Source: an uncultured Clostridia bacterium (GTDB lineage: Bacteria; Bacillota; Clostridia; Oscillospirales; Oscillospiraceae). Taken from it: a DNA stretch of 34,071 bases. The position numbers and the translations under genes are program-made. This document shows, in pieces, positions 15,700-25,985 of this stretch. Numbering within the stretch: the stretch's first letter is position 1; each line of letters begins with the position of its first letter. The notes under the pieces are model-generated. The model was not told where the DNA came from, did not search any database, and saw nothing but the letters and a program-made list of their open reading frames with translations. The stretch is taken from the NCBI GenBank assembly GCA_946187035.1, contig CAMHPQ010000012.1, positions 1-34,071 of the forward strand, in the 5' to 3' direction.

Positions 15700-16425
15700 A
15701 TGAAGGAATTGAAGAAGAAAAAACGTTTGTGGCTGATCCCGGTGCTCCTTCTGCTGGCGCTGTTGATTGCCTTCGGGATCTACGCGTCGATCTATTACCG
15801 GGCTGACGAGACCGCATTGGCGGCGCTGGAGTCGGATGAGCAGGTGGCGGTGTCGGAGACGGATTACGGCTGGCTGTTCGACGGCCCGGGAACGGCGGAC
15901 GCCCTGATCTTCTACCCCGGCGCCAAGGTGGAGGCCACGGCCTATGCGCCGTTCCTGCACCGGCTCTCGGCGCAGGGAATGGACGTCTGCCTGGTGGAAA
16001 TGCCCTTGCGGTTCGCCTTTTTCGGCATCAACGCCGCAGATGACGTGATGGAGGAGGCCGACTATGAAAACTGGTACATCGGCGGCCACTCTCTGGGCGG
16101 CGCCATGGCGGCCTCCTACGCCTCGAAGCACGGGGACGCGCTGAAGGGCGTGATCCTCTGCGCCGCCTACCCCACCTCAGAGCTGGACGACGATCTCACG
16201 GAGATTTTGCTATACGGCTCCGAGGATCAGGTGGTGAATCTGAAGAAGATTCAGGCCGGTGAGCAGTATGCGCCCACCGATTACACCGAGACCGTCATTG
16301 AAGGCGGCAACCACGCTCAGTTCGGCAGCTACGGAGAACAGAGAGGAGACGGAACCGCCTCCATCCCTGCCGAGCAGCAGTGGACAGAAGCGGTCCATCT
16401 CATTACCAACCATACGATTTACTAA
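15700..16425 (+). CDS. Membrane-anchored alpha/beta hydrolase
   Basis: A 241-residue protein with a positively charged N-terminus (MKELKKKKRLW) and one transmembrane helix (about 11-31), followed by an alpha/beta-hydrolase domain outside the membrane. The triad is visible: Ser131 in GGHSLGGA, Asp177 in YGSEDQVV and His205 in GGNHAQFG. This matches the dienelactone-hydrolase/esterase type. Start choice is uncertain: GGAGG ends only 1-2 nt before the ATG at 15700, whereas it sits 10 nt before an in-frame TTG at 15709; a TTG at 15676 would overlap the upstream gene. It is the second gene of the operon with the aldo/keto reductase. The substrate is not known. Confidence 0.85.
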   Translation: MKELKKKKRLWLIPVLLLLALLIAFGIYASIYYRADETALAALESDEQVAVSETDYGWLFDGPGTADALIFYPGAKVEATAYAPFLHRLSAQGMDVCLVEMPLRFAFFGINAADDVMEEADYENWYIGGHSLGGAMAASYASKHGDALKGVILCAAYPTSELDDDLTEILLYGSEDQVVNLKKIQAGEQYAPTDYTETVIEGGNHAQFGSYGEQRGDGTASIPAEQQWTEAVHLITNHTIY

Positions 16426-16428
16426 ACG

Positions 16429-16458
16429 AAAAGCACCGGCCTGAAATCCGGTGCTTTT
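16429..16458. terminator. Bidirectional terminator between the hydrolase and ATP synthase operons
   Basis: An 11-bp stem AAAAGCACCGG (16429-16439) with CCGGTGCTTTT (16448-16458), 8-nt loop. It ends the plus-strand hydrolase transcript and the minus-strand atp operon, whose last stop codon is at 16465. Confidence 0.9.
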
Positions 16459-16464
16459 TCATCT

Positions 16465-16887
16465 TTATGGGCGGCGTTTCTTCGCCATGTGTGCGGCGTT
16501 CTGCCTGGAGATGGCTCGATGGAGCGCGGCCTCGGCGCGGACGATGTCCAGATCCGGGGTGCGGTTTTCAAGACGCTCCCTGGCCCGCTTTTCAGCGGCC
16601 ACGGCCCGGTCCAGATCGATGTCCTCGGCGTTTTCCGCTGCCCGTACCAGGATCTTTACCTCGTTTTCCACCACGTTCACCACACCGATGCCCACGGCGG
16701 TGAAGTCTTTGGAGCCGTCGGCGTGGGTGATCTCCACCACGCCGGTGGACACAGCTCCCATCAGCGGCGCGTGGTCGGCCAGCACGCCGATGCTGCCGCC
16801 GTCCAGCGGGATGTTGACGGCAGAGGCCTGGCCGTCATAAACCACGCCTTTGGCGGTGACGATCTGGAGATGGATGCGGTCGTCCAT
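16465..16887 (-). CDS. atpC: F-type ATP synthase subunit epsilon
   Basis: A 140-residue protein matching the F1 epsilon subunit. The N-terminal beta-sandwich (LQIVTAKGVVYDG, then GSIGVLADHAPLM) is the part that joins gamma to the c-ring; the C-terminal Ala/Arg-rich helical hairpin (AVAAEKRARERLEN, then RAEAALHRAISRQ) is the regulatory arm that can inhibit ATP hydrolysis. Length is standard. It is the last gene of the atp operon, 3 bp after atpD. Confidence 0.95.
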   Translation of the reverse strand: MDDRIHLQIVTAKGVVYDGQASAVNIPLDGGSIGVLADHAPLMGAVSTGVVEITHADGSKDFTAVGIGVVNVVENEVKILVRAAENAEDIDLDRAVAAEKRARERLENRTPDLDIVRAEAALHRAISRQNAAHMAKKRRP

Positions 16888-16890
16888 GGC

Positions 16891-19171
<2,281 letters not shown>

Positions 19172-19210
19172 TACGTATCACCTGCCCTTGTGTTTTGACG
19201 AAGCGGAAAC

Positions 19211-19263
19211 GGCCCTCTCCGTCCTCGCTTTGCTCGGCCACCTCCCCCAGAGGGGGAGGCAAG
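19211..19263. repeat. Hairpin repeat-like insert between the alpha fusion gene and atpG
   Basis: The otherwise tight operon has a 105-bp gap here. It contains a perfect palindromic stem CCTCCCCC (19241-19248), AGA loop, GGGGGAGG (19252-19259), flanked by CCCTCTCCGTC and GGCAAG. Sequences of the same style are, to my knowledge, scattered through intergenic regions of gut Clostridia, but only one copy is in this window. It has no T-run, so it is more likely an RNA processing or stability element than a terminator. Confidence 0.55.
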
Positions 19264-19276
19264 CCACATGGTACGA

Positions 19277-21514
19277 TTAAAACGTCTCTTTGAATGCCTC
19301 GATCACGCCGCGGAGCTCGGTGAGGCGCTCGGCGGGGAGCTTCTTGCCGGTGAGGATCTCGTCTCTGAGTCCGGGCATCTTCCGATGCACCTGATCCAGA
19401 AGCCCTTCCTCGAAGGCGGCCACCTTGTCCAGCGGGTACTCGTCGGTATAACCCTCGGCGGCGGCGAAGATGGAGACCACCTGGTCGGCCGCGTCCATGG
19501 GCTGATACTGGGGCTGCTTCAGAAGCTCGGTCATGTGGGCGCCGCGATCCAGGGTCTGTCTCGTGGCCTTGTCCAGATCGGAGCCGAACTGGGCGAAGCT
19601 GGCCAGCTCGCGGTACTGGGCCAGATCCATTCTCAGGCGGCCTGCCACCTGCTTCATGGCGCCCAGCTGGGCTGCGCCGCCCACGCGGGAGACGCTGAGA
19701 CCCACGTTCACCGCCGGACGGATGCCGGAGTGGAAGAGGTCGGTCTCCAGGAAGATCTGACCATCGGTGATGGAGATCACGTTGGTGGGGATGTAGGCGG
19801 AGATGTCGCCCGCCTGGGTCTCGATGATGGGCAGGGCGGTCATGCTGCCGCCGCCCAGCTCCTCGGAGAGTCGGGCCGCCCGCTCCAGCAATCTGGAGTG
19901 CAGATAGAACACGTCGCCGGGGTAGGCCTCGCGTCCGGGCGGACGCTGCAGCAGCAGAGAGATCTCGCGGTAGGCAACAGCCTGCTTGGAGAGATCGTCG
20001 TAGATGATGAGGACGTCCTTGCCTTTGTACATGAAGGCCTCGCCGATGGCGGCGCCGGCATAGGGCGCGATGTAGAGCATGGGCGCCGGCTCCGACGCGT
20101 GGGCGCAGACCACGGTGGTGTAGTCCATGGCGCCGTTCTGGCGGAGCGTTTCCACCACGCTTGCCACGGTGGACTCCTTCTGACCGATGGCCACATAGAT
20201 GCACAGCACGTCCTTGCCCTTCTGGTTCAGGATCGTGTCGATGGCGATGGCGGTCTTGCCGGTCTGGCGGTCGCCGATGATCAGCTCACGCTGGCCGCGG
20301 CCGATGGGGATCAAAGCGTCGATGGCCTTGATGCCGGTCTGCAGCGGGACGCTGACGGGCTGACGGTTCAGCACGCTGGGGGCAGGACTCTCGATGGCGC
20401 GGTGCTCGGTGGCCTCGATGGGGCCTCTGCCGTCCACCGGGCGGCCAAGGGCGTCCACCACGCGGCCGATCATGCCGTCGCCCACGGGAACCTCGATGAT
20501 GCGGCCCGTGCGGCGGACGCTCATGCCCTCCTGCACGTGCTCGAAGTTGCCCAGCAGAACGACGCCCACGTCCTCCTGCTCCAAGTCCATGACCATGCCC
20601 TTCAGATCGCCGGGGAACTCCAGCATCTCGCCGGCCATGACGTCGGCCAGACCGGAGACGCGGCAGATGCCGTCGGATACGCTGATGACCTCGCCGGTCT
20701 GGAACACGTCGATGTCCGTGTCCGGGGTCTCCAGCTTTTTGCGGATGCCCTCGGCGATGGACTGGGTCTCCTTGTCGCTGCGCCTCGTGGCGTTCTCCAC
20801 GTCCTGGGTCAGGCGGTCCAGGGAGTGGGCCAGGGTGCCGTCATAGACGGTGTCGCCCACGCGCATCTTCACGCCGCCGATCAGATCCTTGTCCACCTCG
20901 TTGTGGCAGGAGATGAAGGTCTCGCAGATGATCTGCGTCAGCTTCTTCATTTCCTCCTCGGAGAGGGGCTCGGCGCTGGAGATGGAAATATCCAGTTTCT
21001 TTAATTCATTCATAGTCAAAATGTCACTCGGCATTGCTGCCACCAAATTCCTGATCTGCTCGATAAAGCTGTCTGTGAGTCCCTGCCGTGCCTCGGCATA
21101 GCGGTCCTGCTTCAGCGCCTCGCCGGTGAGCTCTGCCACCCGCTTGAGGGCCTTTTGCTGCACCCGGCGCTCCATGTCGTCCCGAAGCTGGGCCTCGGAC
21201 TGCTCGGCGCTGAGACTGAGCGCCTCCACCTCTTCGGCACGTTCGGCGGCTGCGGCGCGGCTGTTTTCCTCGGCGCGGTCGGCAGCCTCCTGCAGCATGG
21301 CCGCGTGGGCGGTCTCCGCTTCGGCGTTGGCGGCGCTGATGTCCGCCTGGACCCGCTCGGCGTCGGCGCGGGCGGTCTCGGCGTCCTCCAGATCCTTTGC
21401 GATCCGATCCTGACGGCCCTTGAAGGTCTTGGCGATCAGCTTCCGCGTCAGGAAGAACAGAGCGCCGAAGAGGATCAGGAAGTTGATCAGGCTATACAGA
21501 AATTCCTTCCACAT
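19277..21514 (-). CDS. Triple fusion: ATP synthase b-type subunit + delta C-terminal domain + alpha subunit
   Basis: One open frame of 745 codons. Residues 1-165 are a b-type stalk: a transmembrane helix (about 5-23, [17 protein letters not shown]), a long Ala/Glu/Arg coiled coil and a typical b tail ([12 protein letters not shown]). Residues about 168-236 match only the C-terminal domain of delta ([34 protein letters not shown]); the delta helical N-domain is absent. Residues about 248-745 are a complete alpha subunit, with GDRQTGKT at 414-421 and [18 protein letters not shown] as its early landmark. No other delta or alpha gene is in the operon. A separate b gene (atpF) ends 7 bp upstream, so this resembles the mycobacterial b plus b-delta arrangement with alpha added. 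Start ATG 21514 has AGAGGTGA. No stop interrupts either seam. Free alpha could arise by internal starts or proteolysis. Confidence 0.93.
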   Translation of the reverse strand: MWKEFLYSLINFLILFGALFFLTRKLIAKTFKGRQDRIAKDLEDAETARADAERVQADISAANAEAETAHAAMLQEAADRAEENSRAAAAERAEEVEALSLSAEQSEAQLRDDMERRVQQKALKRVAELTGEALKQDRYAEARQGLTDSFIEQIRNLVAAMPSDILTMNELKKLDISISSAEPLSEEEMKKLTQIICETFISCHNEVDKDLIGGVKMRVGDTVYDGTLAHSLDRLTQDVENATRRSDKETQSIAEGIRKKLETPDTDIDVFQTGEVISVSDGICRVSGLADVMAGEMLEFPGDLKGMVMDLEQEDVGVVLLGNFEHVQEGMSVRRTGRIIEVPVGDGMIGRVVDALGRPVDGRGPIEATEHRAIESPAPSVLNRQPVSVPLQTGIKAIDALIPIGRGQRELIIGDRQTGKTAIAIDTILNQKGKDVLCIYVAIGQKESTVASVVETLRQNGAMDYTTVVCAHASEPAPMLYIAPYAGAAIGEAFMYKGKDVLIIYDDLSKQAVAYREISLLLQRPPGREAYPGDVFYLHSRLLERAARLSEELGGGSMTALPIIETQAGDISAYIPTNVISITDGQIFLETDLFHSGIRPAVNVGLSVSRVGGAAQLGAMKQVAGRLRMDLAQYRELASFAQFGSDLDKATRQTLDRGAHMTELLKQPQYQPMDAADQVVSIFAAAEGYTDEYPLDKVAAFEEGLLDQVHRKMPGLRDEILTGKKLPAERLTELRGVIEAFKETF

Positions 21515-21521
21515 GTCCCGA

Positions 21522-21947
21522 TCACCTCTTTCCCGCCAGCAGCGCGGAGGTCAGGGTTTCCACCAGCTCCGGCATCTGCGCCTCGAGGGTTTCCTCCGCC
21601 GCAGCCTCTTCCTTCAGAAGCTGGGCCTTGGCGTCCTTCATGGCATCGGCGTTCTGCTTGTGAGCCTCGGCCAGGGCGTCGGCTCTGGCCTTCTCATCCT
21701 TGGCACGGGCCTCCGCCAGAAGCTGGGCAGCCTCGGCAGCCTTGGCCTTGCGCTTTTCCTGCAGCTCCCGGTCGTTGGCCTCCCGGGCGGCCTCGGCCTC
21801 TTTGCCGGCGGCGATGCCCGCGTCCACCTTCGCTTTGCGCTCGTCCATGAAGCGGATCAGCGGATCAAAAAGCAGTTTTTTCAGCACAAACAGCAGCACG
21901 AGAAAGCAAAGGACCGTCCAGATCAGTTCTGAAACGTTAATGCTCAA
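21522..21947 (-). CDS. atpF: F-type ATP synthase subunit b
   Basis: A 141-residue b-type stalk subunit: an N-terminal membrane helix (about 7-27, [21 protein letters not shown], with the usual FDPL turn) and a long Ala/Glu/Lys coiled coil (about 35-120). It would pair with the b-like N-terminus of the downstream fusion to form a heterodimeric peripheral stalk. The start codon is TTG (21945-21947), with AGGAGG 8 nt upstream. No alternative ATG fits the family N-terminus. The next gene begins 7 bp after its stop, suggesting coupled translation. Confidence 0.9.
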   Translation of the reverse strand: MSINVSELIWTVLCFLVLLFVLKKLLFDPLIRFMDERKAKVDAGIAAGKEAEAAREANDRELQEKRKAKAAEAAQLLAEARAKDEKARADALAEAHKQNADAMKDAKAQLLKEEAAAEETLEAQMPELVETLTSALLAGKR

Positions 21948-21999
21948 AACGTGTGCCTCCTATGATTGATAATGGAGAATTGGGTCGTGGTTGCTCAAA

Positions 22000-22230
22000 T
22001 CAAATCTTGCCGACCAGCATGAAGGCGATAACGAGGCCGTAGATGGTCAGCGCCTCCATCATGGCCAGGGCCACGATCATGTTGGTACGGATGGTGCCGG
22101 CGGCTTCCGGCTGACGGGCGATGGCCTCCATGGCCTTGGCGGCGGTGAGACCCTGGCCGATGGCGGGGCCCAGCGTGCTGAATGCGATGGCGATGGCTGC
22201 GGCCAGCGCAATGATAGCGGATGCGGTCAT
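22000..22230 (-). CDS. atpE: F-type ATP synthase subunit c
   Basis: A 76-residue two-helix proteolipid. The polar loop has the ARQPEA motif (38-43), and the ion-binding carboxylate is Glu59 in MMEALTIYG. Gln26 and Pro22 in GPAIGQG agree with positions conserved in Na+-binding rings, but the Ser/Thr that usually follow the Glu in such rings are Ala60 and Leu61. Proton coupling therefore seems more likely. A strong AGGAGG lies before the ATG. It sits between atpB and atpF. Confidence 0.96.
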   Translation of the reverse strand: MTASAIIALAAAIAIAFSTLGPAIGQGLTAAKAMEAIARQPEAAGTIRTNMIVALAMMEALTIYGLVIAFMLVGKI

Positions 22231-22278
22231 GATTTGTTTCCTCCTAAGTTTTATGTCTTAAATTTATTTGCTTACGAA

Positions 22279-22962
22279 TCATTCTTCCTCGCCGAGGGCC
22301 TCGGTGAGATAGATGGACACCAGCATGGTGAACACCATGGCCTGAATCAGACAGAACAGCAGACTCAGCACATGCATCACGATGGGCAGACCGATGGCGG
22401 CCAGACCGCCCAGCTGCTCTGCTGCCAGCTCCTCACCATAGAGGTTGCCGTAGAGTCGCAGAGACAGGGACACCGGGTGGACCACCTGCTCGATCAGGTT
22501 CAGCGGCAGCATCAGAATGCACAGGAACATGGGCTGCATCAGGCTTTTGAAGTAGCCGCCCACGCCCTGATGGCGGATGCCCTCCTCCTGCACCACCACG
22601 AAGCTGATGGCTGCCAGCGCCGCCGTCACCGACAGGCTGGTGGTGGGCACCGCGAAGACGCTTCCGGCGCCGGGCAGCAGGCTGGAGTAGTTGGAGACGA
22701 CGATGAAAATGAAGAACGTCGCCATCAGCGGGAAGTACCGCCGCATGTTTTCTTTTCCGAGAATGCCGCCGAAGAAACCCTGCAGCGCCTCAATGGCCAT
22801 TTCCGCCGCGTTCTGCAGCTTTCCGGGGACGGCCTTCAGGTTCCGCGTGGCGAGAAAACTGAAAATCGCCAGCACGGCCACCAGCACCCACATGGATACG
22901 ACGGTTTTCGTCACCTCCAGCGGGCCGATGGAAAACAACACGTTTGCTTCATGCAAGGTCAT
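22279..22962 (-). CDS. atpB: F-type ATP synthase subunit a
   Basis: A 227-residue polytopic membrane protein. The essential stator arginine is Arg169 in SLSLRLYGNLYGEE, inside the most conserved helix; the N-terminal LFSIGPLEVTKTVV segment and GKLQNAAEMAIEAL stretch also fit the family. It forms the two half-channels for ions beside the c-ring. Its ATG overlaps the stop of the upstream atpI-like gene by 4 bp. Confidence 0.95.
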   Translation of the reverse strand: MTLHEANVLFSIGPLEVTKTVVSMWVLVAVLAIFSFLATRNLKAVPGKLQNAAEMAIEALQGFFGGILGKENMRRYFPLMATFFIFIVVSNYSSLLPGAGSVFAVPTTSLSVTAALAAISFVVVQEEGIRHQGVGGYFKSLMQPMFLCILMLPLNLIEQVVHPVSLSLRLYGNLYGEELAAEQLGGLAAIGLPIVMHVLSLLFCLIQAMVFTMLVSIYLTEALGEEE

Positions 22963-23309
22963 TCACCTCCCTCGTCTGCAGCCTCCGGTTTCGGAGCGCT
23001 GTCCATTTCCTTTTTCATCTGTCTCGTCAGCCGCAGCACAAACAGCGGATTTGCCGCCGAGAGCACCAGCGCGCAGCTTAACAGGGTGGCGTAGAAGTTG
23101 AGCGGCACCAGGTTTCTGGTAAAGAAGATCAGCGCCAGCACCGCAAAGTTTACCACCATGCGGGCGAAATTCGTGGCGGTCACTGCGGCCAGTCCGTCGC
23201 CGCCGTTGCGCTTTACCGCCGCACGGGTGATGCACATATTTAAATATCCTGTGAGGATCCCCAGCACCGCGCCGACCACAATGCCCAGCGCGATTTCGCC
23301 GTAGTTCAT
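22959..23309 (-). CDS. atpI: ATP synthase subunit I (AtpI-like)
   Basis: A 116-residue membrane protein with about four hydrophobic helices and a charged C-terminal tail (RQMKKEMDSAPKPEAADEGGE). Position as first gene of the atp operon, overlapping atpB by 4 bp (ATGA), and size match the poorly conserved AtpI/UncI family, which assists c-ring assembly or Mg2+ handling. The GYLNMCITRAAVKR segment, with a helix-ending Arg, is like other Firmicutes AtpI proteins. The assignment depends mostly on context. Confidence 0.8.
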   Translation of the reverse strand: MNYGEIALGIVVGAVLGILTGYLNMCITRAAVKRNGGDGLAAVTATNFARMVVNFAVLALIFFTRNLVPLNFYATLLSCALVLSAANPLFVLRLTRQMKKEMDSAPKPEAADEGGE

Positions 23310-23366
23310 GTCCGGCGGCCTCCCTTCTTAACGCATTCTTAGCGCGTGCTTGTATACTTGATCAAT

Positions 23367-23395
23367 ATTCTATCATGTCTTATTTCGGATGTCAA
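23367..23395 (-). promoter_or_regulatory. Promoter of the ATP synthase operon
   Basis: Minus strand consensus TTGACA (23390-23395), 17-bp spacer, TAGAAT (23367-23372). The predicted leader is about 50 nt before the atpI start, which has AAGGGAGG. Confidence 0.85.
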
Positions 23396-23476
23396 AGCAT
23401 CCTGTACAAAAAATAACGTTAAATGTCTAACGATTTAAAGCGAACCGTGGGAGAACAAAAAATGTCGGAAAGCACT

Positions 23477-23504
23477 TTGCAGAACCGGGAAATTGGTATA
23501 TAAT
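23477..23504 (+). promoter_or_regulatory. Promoter of the ispE operon
   Basis: TTGCAG (23477-23482), 16-bp spacer, perfect TATAAT (23499-23504). This gives a leader of about 160 nt before ispE, which holds the small upstream reading frame described below. Confidence 0.75.
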
Positions 23505-23605
23505 AAAGCAAACTGGGTGCGTCTGTCCAATTCGGACGGATTCTGACCTGATTTTTCGCGTTTCGCATCGGTTTTGCAAGGGGGAAACCGGCGCGGATCT
23601 GCAAA

Positions 23606-23668
23606 ATGGTGACATTCCGGCTCCACTGCGAGAAAACGGGACGGATCGGAATGATGAAAGCGAGTTAG
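23606..23668 (+). CDS. Possible 20-codon upstream ORF in the ispE leader
   Basis: An ATG at 23606 opens a 20-codon frame that ends with TAG at 23666-23668, one base before the ispE ATG. That spacing would allow terminating ribosomes to restart at ispE, whose own ribosome binding site is weak. The small frame itself lacks a strong site (AAGGGGG is about 20 nt upstream), so it may be chance. Confidence 0.25.
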   Translation: MVTFRLHCEKTGRIGMMKAS

Positions 23669-23669
23669 C

Positions 23670-24581
23670 ATGATGAATCTGAATTGCCGCATGGCAGGCG
23701 GGGAGCGGCCCGACCTGCTGCGTGAAAGTGCATATGCCAAGCTGAACCTGTCGCTGGATGTGCTGGGAAAGCGCGCCGACGGATACCACGATCTCTGTAT
23801 GGTGATGCAGAGCGTCGCCCTCCACGACGATGTGAGCGTTCTCCTGAACCGGGAGGGCCGCTTCCGGGCCCAGAGCGACCGGCGCTATCTGCCCTGCGAC
23901 GAGCGGAACATCGCCCTCAGAGCGGCGAAGCTCTATCTGGAGCGCACGGGCCATTCGGATCTGGGGGCCAGCGTCCGGCTCAAAAAGCGGATTCCGGTCT
24001 GCGCCGGTCTCGGCGGCGGATCCTCGGACGCGGCTGCGGTGCTGCGGGCGCTGAACCGGCATTTTGAAAACCCGCTGAGCCTGCAGGAGCTGGAGCTTCT
24101 GGGGCTGGAGCTGGGCAGCGACGTGCCCTACTGCGTCGCCGGCGGCACCATGCTGGCAAAGGGGAGAGGCGAGGAGCTGACCCCGCTCACGCCCATGCCG
24201 GAGACCTATGTGGTCATCTGCAAGCCGGATTTCCCCATCTCCACCCCGGATCTGTTCCGGAGAATCGACGCCAGAAACTCCCGCTGCCGCCCGGATACCG
24301 ACGGCATCTGCAAGGCGCTGGAGCAGGGCGACGTCCTGGGGGTCAGCCGACGGATGTACAACGTGTTTGAGGATGTGCTGGAGCACCGCGCCGGAGACAT
24401 CAACGCCATCAAGAGCACCATCCTCGGAGCCGGAGCCGCCGGCAGCGTCATGAGCGGCACGGGCTCTGCGGTGTTCGGCCTGTTCCTCAGCCGCAAAATG
24501 GCGGAGAGCGCCGCCAAGGCTCTGAAAGCCCAGTATCGTGAGACCTTTTTGACCCAGACCATTGATCGTTTGGATGTCTGA
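23670..24581 (+). CDS. ispE: 4-diphosphocytidyl-2-C-methyl-D-erythritol kinase
   Basis: A 303-residue GHMP-family kinase that phosphorylates CDP-methylerythritol in the non-mevalonate (MEP) isoprenoid pathway. Landmarks: AYAKLNLSLDVLGKRADGYHDL at about 21-42 with Lys24, the ATP-binding loop PVCAGLGGGSSDAAA (109-123), the catalytic Asp151 in LGSDVPYC, and the C-terminal GAAGSVMSGTGSAVFGLF motif. Length is close to the norm. The ATG at 23670 leaves about 20 residues before the conserved core; an ATG at 23691 would be shorter, and neither has a strong ribosome binding site. It is followed after 19 bp by the deacetylase gene, so they form an operon. Confidence 0.95.
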   Translation: MMNLNCRMAGGERPDLLRESAYAKLNLSLDVLGKRADGYHDLCMVMQSVALHDDVSVLLNREGRFRAQSDRRYLPCDERNIALRAAKLYLERTGHSDLGASVRLKKRIPVCAGLGGGSSDAAAVLRALNRHFENPLSLQELELLGLELGSDVPYCVAGGTMLAKGRGEELTPLTPMPETYVVICKPDFPISTPDLFRRIDARNSRCRPDTDGICKALEQGDVLGVSRRMYNVFEDVLEHRAGDINAIKSTILGAGAAGSVMSGTGSAVFGLFLSRKMAESAAKALKAQYRETFLTQTIDRLDV

Positions 24582-24600
24582 AAAAAGATGGAGGAACCCC

Positions 24601-25905
24601 ATGCAGCAATACGTATCCCGTAGATTTTTGTCCGTGCTTCTGATCCTGGCGCTGCTGGCGTCGCTGGTGGTTTTCCTGGTGCAGTGCGGCAAGACCGACA
24701 GCGCCGGCGCCGACGCTGACTCTGCCTCCGCCGCGGAGACCACCGCGCCGGAGACGACAGAGCCCACGGCAACCCCGGAGCCGAAGACGAAAGACCCCTA
24801 CGACGCGGTGAAAAACTACTGGTCGGAGGATCAGCTCACCCAGGCCTGGGGCCCGGATCAGGTGGTGGAGCACCTGTTTTTCCACCCGATCATCGCCTAT
24901 CCGAAGTACGCCTTCTATGAGTCCGGCGCCTCCCAGGCCCAGCGCTACGGCCTGGACGACTGGATGGTGACGGTGGACGAGTATAAAAAGATCATCCAGA
25001 GCGTCTATGACAAGGGCTATATCCTGGTGGCCATGGAGGACGTCTGGAGCGAGGTCACGGACGACAGCGGCACCCACATGGTGCGCAATACGCTGATGCT
25101 CCCCGAGGGGAAGAAGCCGCTGGTCATCTCCTTCGACGATGTGAACTACTACCCCTACATGCTGGAGGAGGGCTTTACCTCCAAGCTGGTGGTGGGGGAC
25201 GACGGCGAGATCTGGGCCGAGTGCGTGGACCCCTACTCCGGGGAGACCTTCAACACCAAGGATCTGGACGCTACGCCCATTCTGGACCAGTTCGTCTATG
25301 AGCATCCCGATTTCTCCCTGAACGGCGCCAAGGCCATCTTCTCCCTCACCGGCTACGAGGGCATTCTTGGCTACCGGACCCAGATCGACTCCGAGATCCC
25401 CGCCGGGACGGAAGAAGAATTTGAGGCCAACCGCCAGAAGGAGATCGAGGCAGTCAAGCCCGTCATCGCAAGACTCAAGGAGACCGGCTGGACCTTCGGC
25501 AGCCACACATGGGGCCACATCAACCTGGCTCAGTCCAGCACCGACCTCGGCTGGGTGCAGAAGGATACCCAGAAGTGGCTGGACGAGGTGGGGTCCCTGG
25601 TGGGCCCGACCAATATCCTGTTCTATCCCCACGGCGCCAGACCCGACGGCGACGACTGGCACACCACCGGCCCCAAATTCCAGTATCTCCACGATCAGGG
25701 CTTCCGCATCTTCGCCAGCGTGGGCGTGAATTCGTTCTCCTATATTAAAGAGGACATCTCCGCCGTCATCTGCGACCGTCTGCACCCCGATGGCACCACC
25801 CTCCGCTCCGGCGCCTGCATCCCCGAATACAGCAAGTTCTACGACACCTATGAGGTCTTCGATCCCATCCGACCGGATTTGGGGAACACCTGGCCGACGT
25901 CGTAA
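24601..25905 (+). CDS. Membrane-anchored polysaccharide deacetylase family protein
   Basis: A 434-residue protein with an N-terminal membrane anchor (about 9-28, FLSVLLILALLASLVVFLV) and a Thr/Glu/Pro-rich linker (35-65). The catalytic part follows the NodB/carbohydrate esterase 4 plan: motif 1 ISFDD with Asp179-Asp180, motif 2 SHTWGH with His302 and His306, and motif 3 FYPHGA (341-346). These residues bind the metal and substrate in enzymes that deacetylate peptidoglycan or other N-acetylated glycans outside the cell. The domain is larger than a minimal NodB domain because about 110 residues are inserted between motifs 1 and 2. The Cys29 region lacks a clear lipobox. The ATG at 24601 has GGAGG. 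Co-transcribed with ispE, which links wall or lipid-carrier metabolism loosely. Confidence 0.88.
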   Translation: MQQYVSRRFLSVLLILALLASLVVFLVQCGKTDSAGADADSASAAETTAPETTEPTATPEPKTKDPYDAVKNYWSEDQLTQAWGPDQVVEHLFFHPIIAYPKYAFYESGASQAQRYGLDDWMVTVDEYKKIIQSVYDKGYILVAMEDVWSEVTDDSGTHMVRNTLMLPEGKKPLVISFDDVNYYPYMLEEGFTSKLVVGDDGEIWAECVDPYSGETFNTKDLDATPILDQFVYEHPDFSLNGAKAIFSLTGYEGILGYRTQIDSEIPAGTEEEFEANRQKEIEAVKPVIARLKETGWTFGSHTWGHINLAQSSTDLGWVQKDTQKWLDEVGSLVGPTNILFYPHGARPDGDDWHTTGPKFQYLHDQGFRIFASVGVNSFSYIKEDISAVICDRLHPDGTTLRSGACIPEYSKFYDTYEVFDPIRPDLGNTWPTS

Positions 25906-25985
25906 TGGGCTCACTGCACTCCGCAGCCGAACAACCGCTTCGCGAACGTTCGACGGCTTCGTATCCGTTCCCCCATTACTCCTTT

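Noticed and set aside
19268..21004. A 578-codon plus-strand frame opposite the ATP synthase fusion
   Set aside because: Shadow of the highly conserved alpha subunit; no family similarity in the plus-strand product.
19277..21514. Assembly error as the explanation of the b-delta-alpha fusion
   Set aside because: Not excluded, but two separate in-frame seams, continuous codon bias through most of the frame, normal gene order and no missing stop-codon remnant make a single error unlikely.
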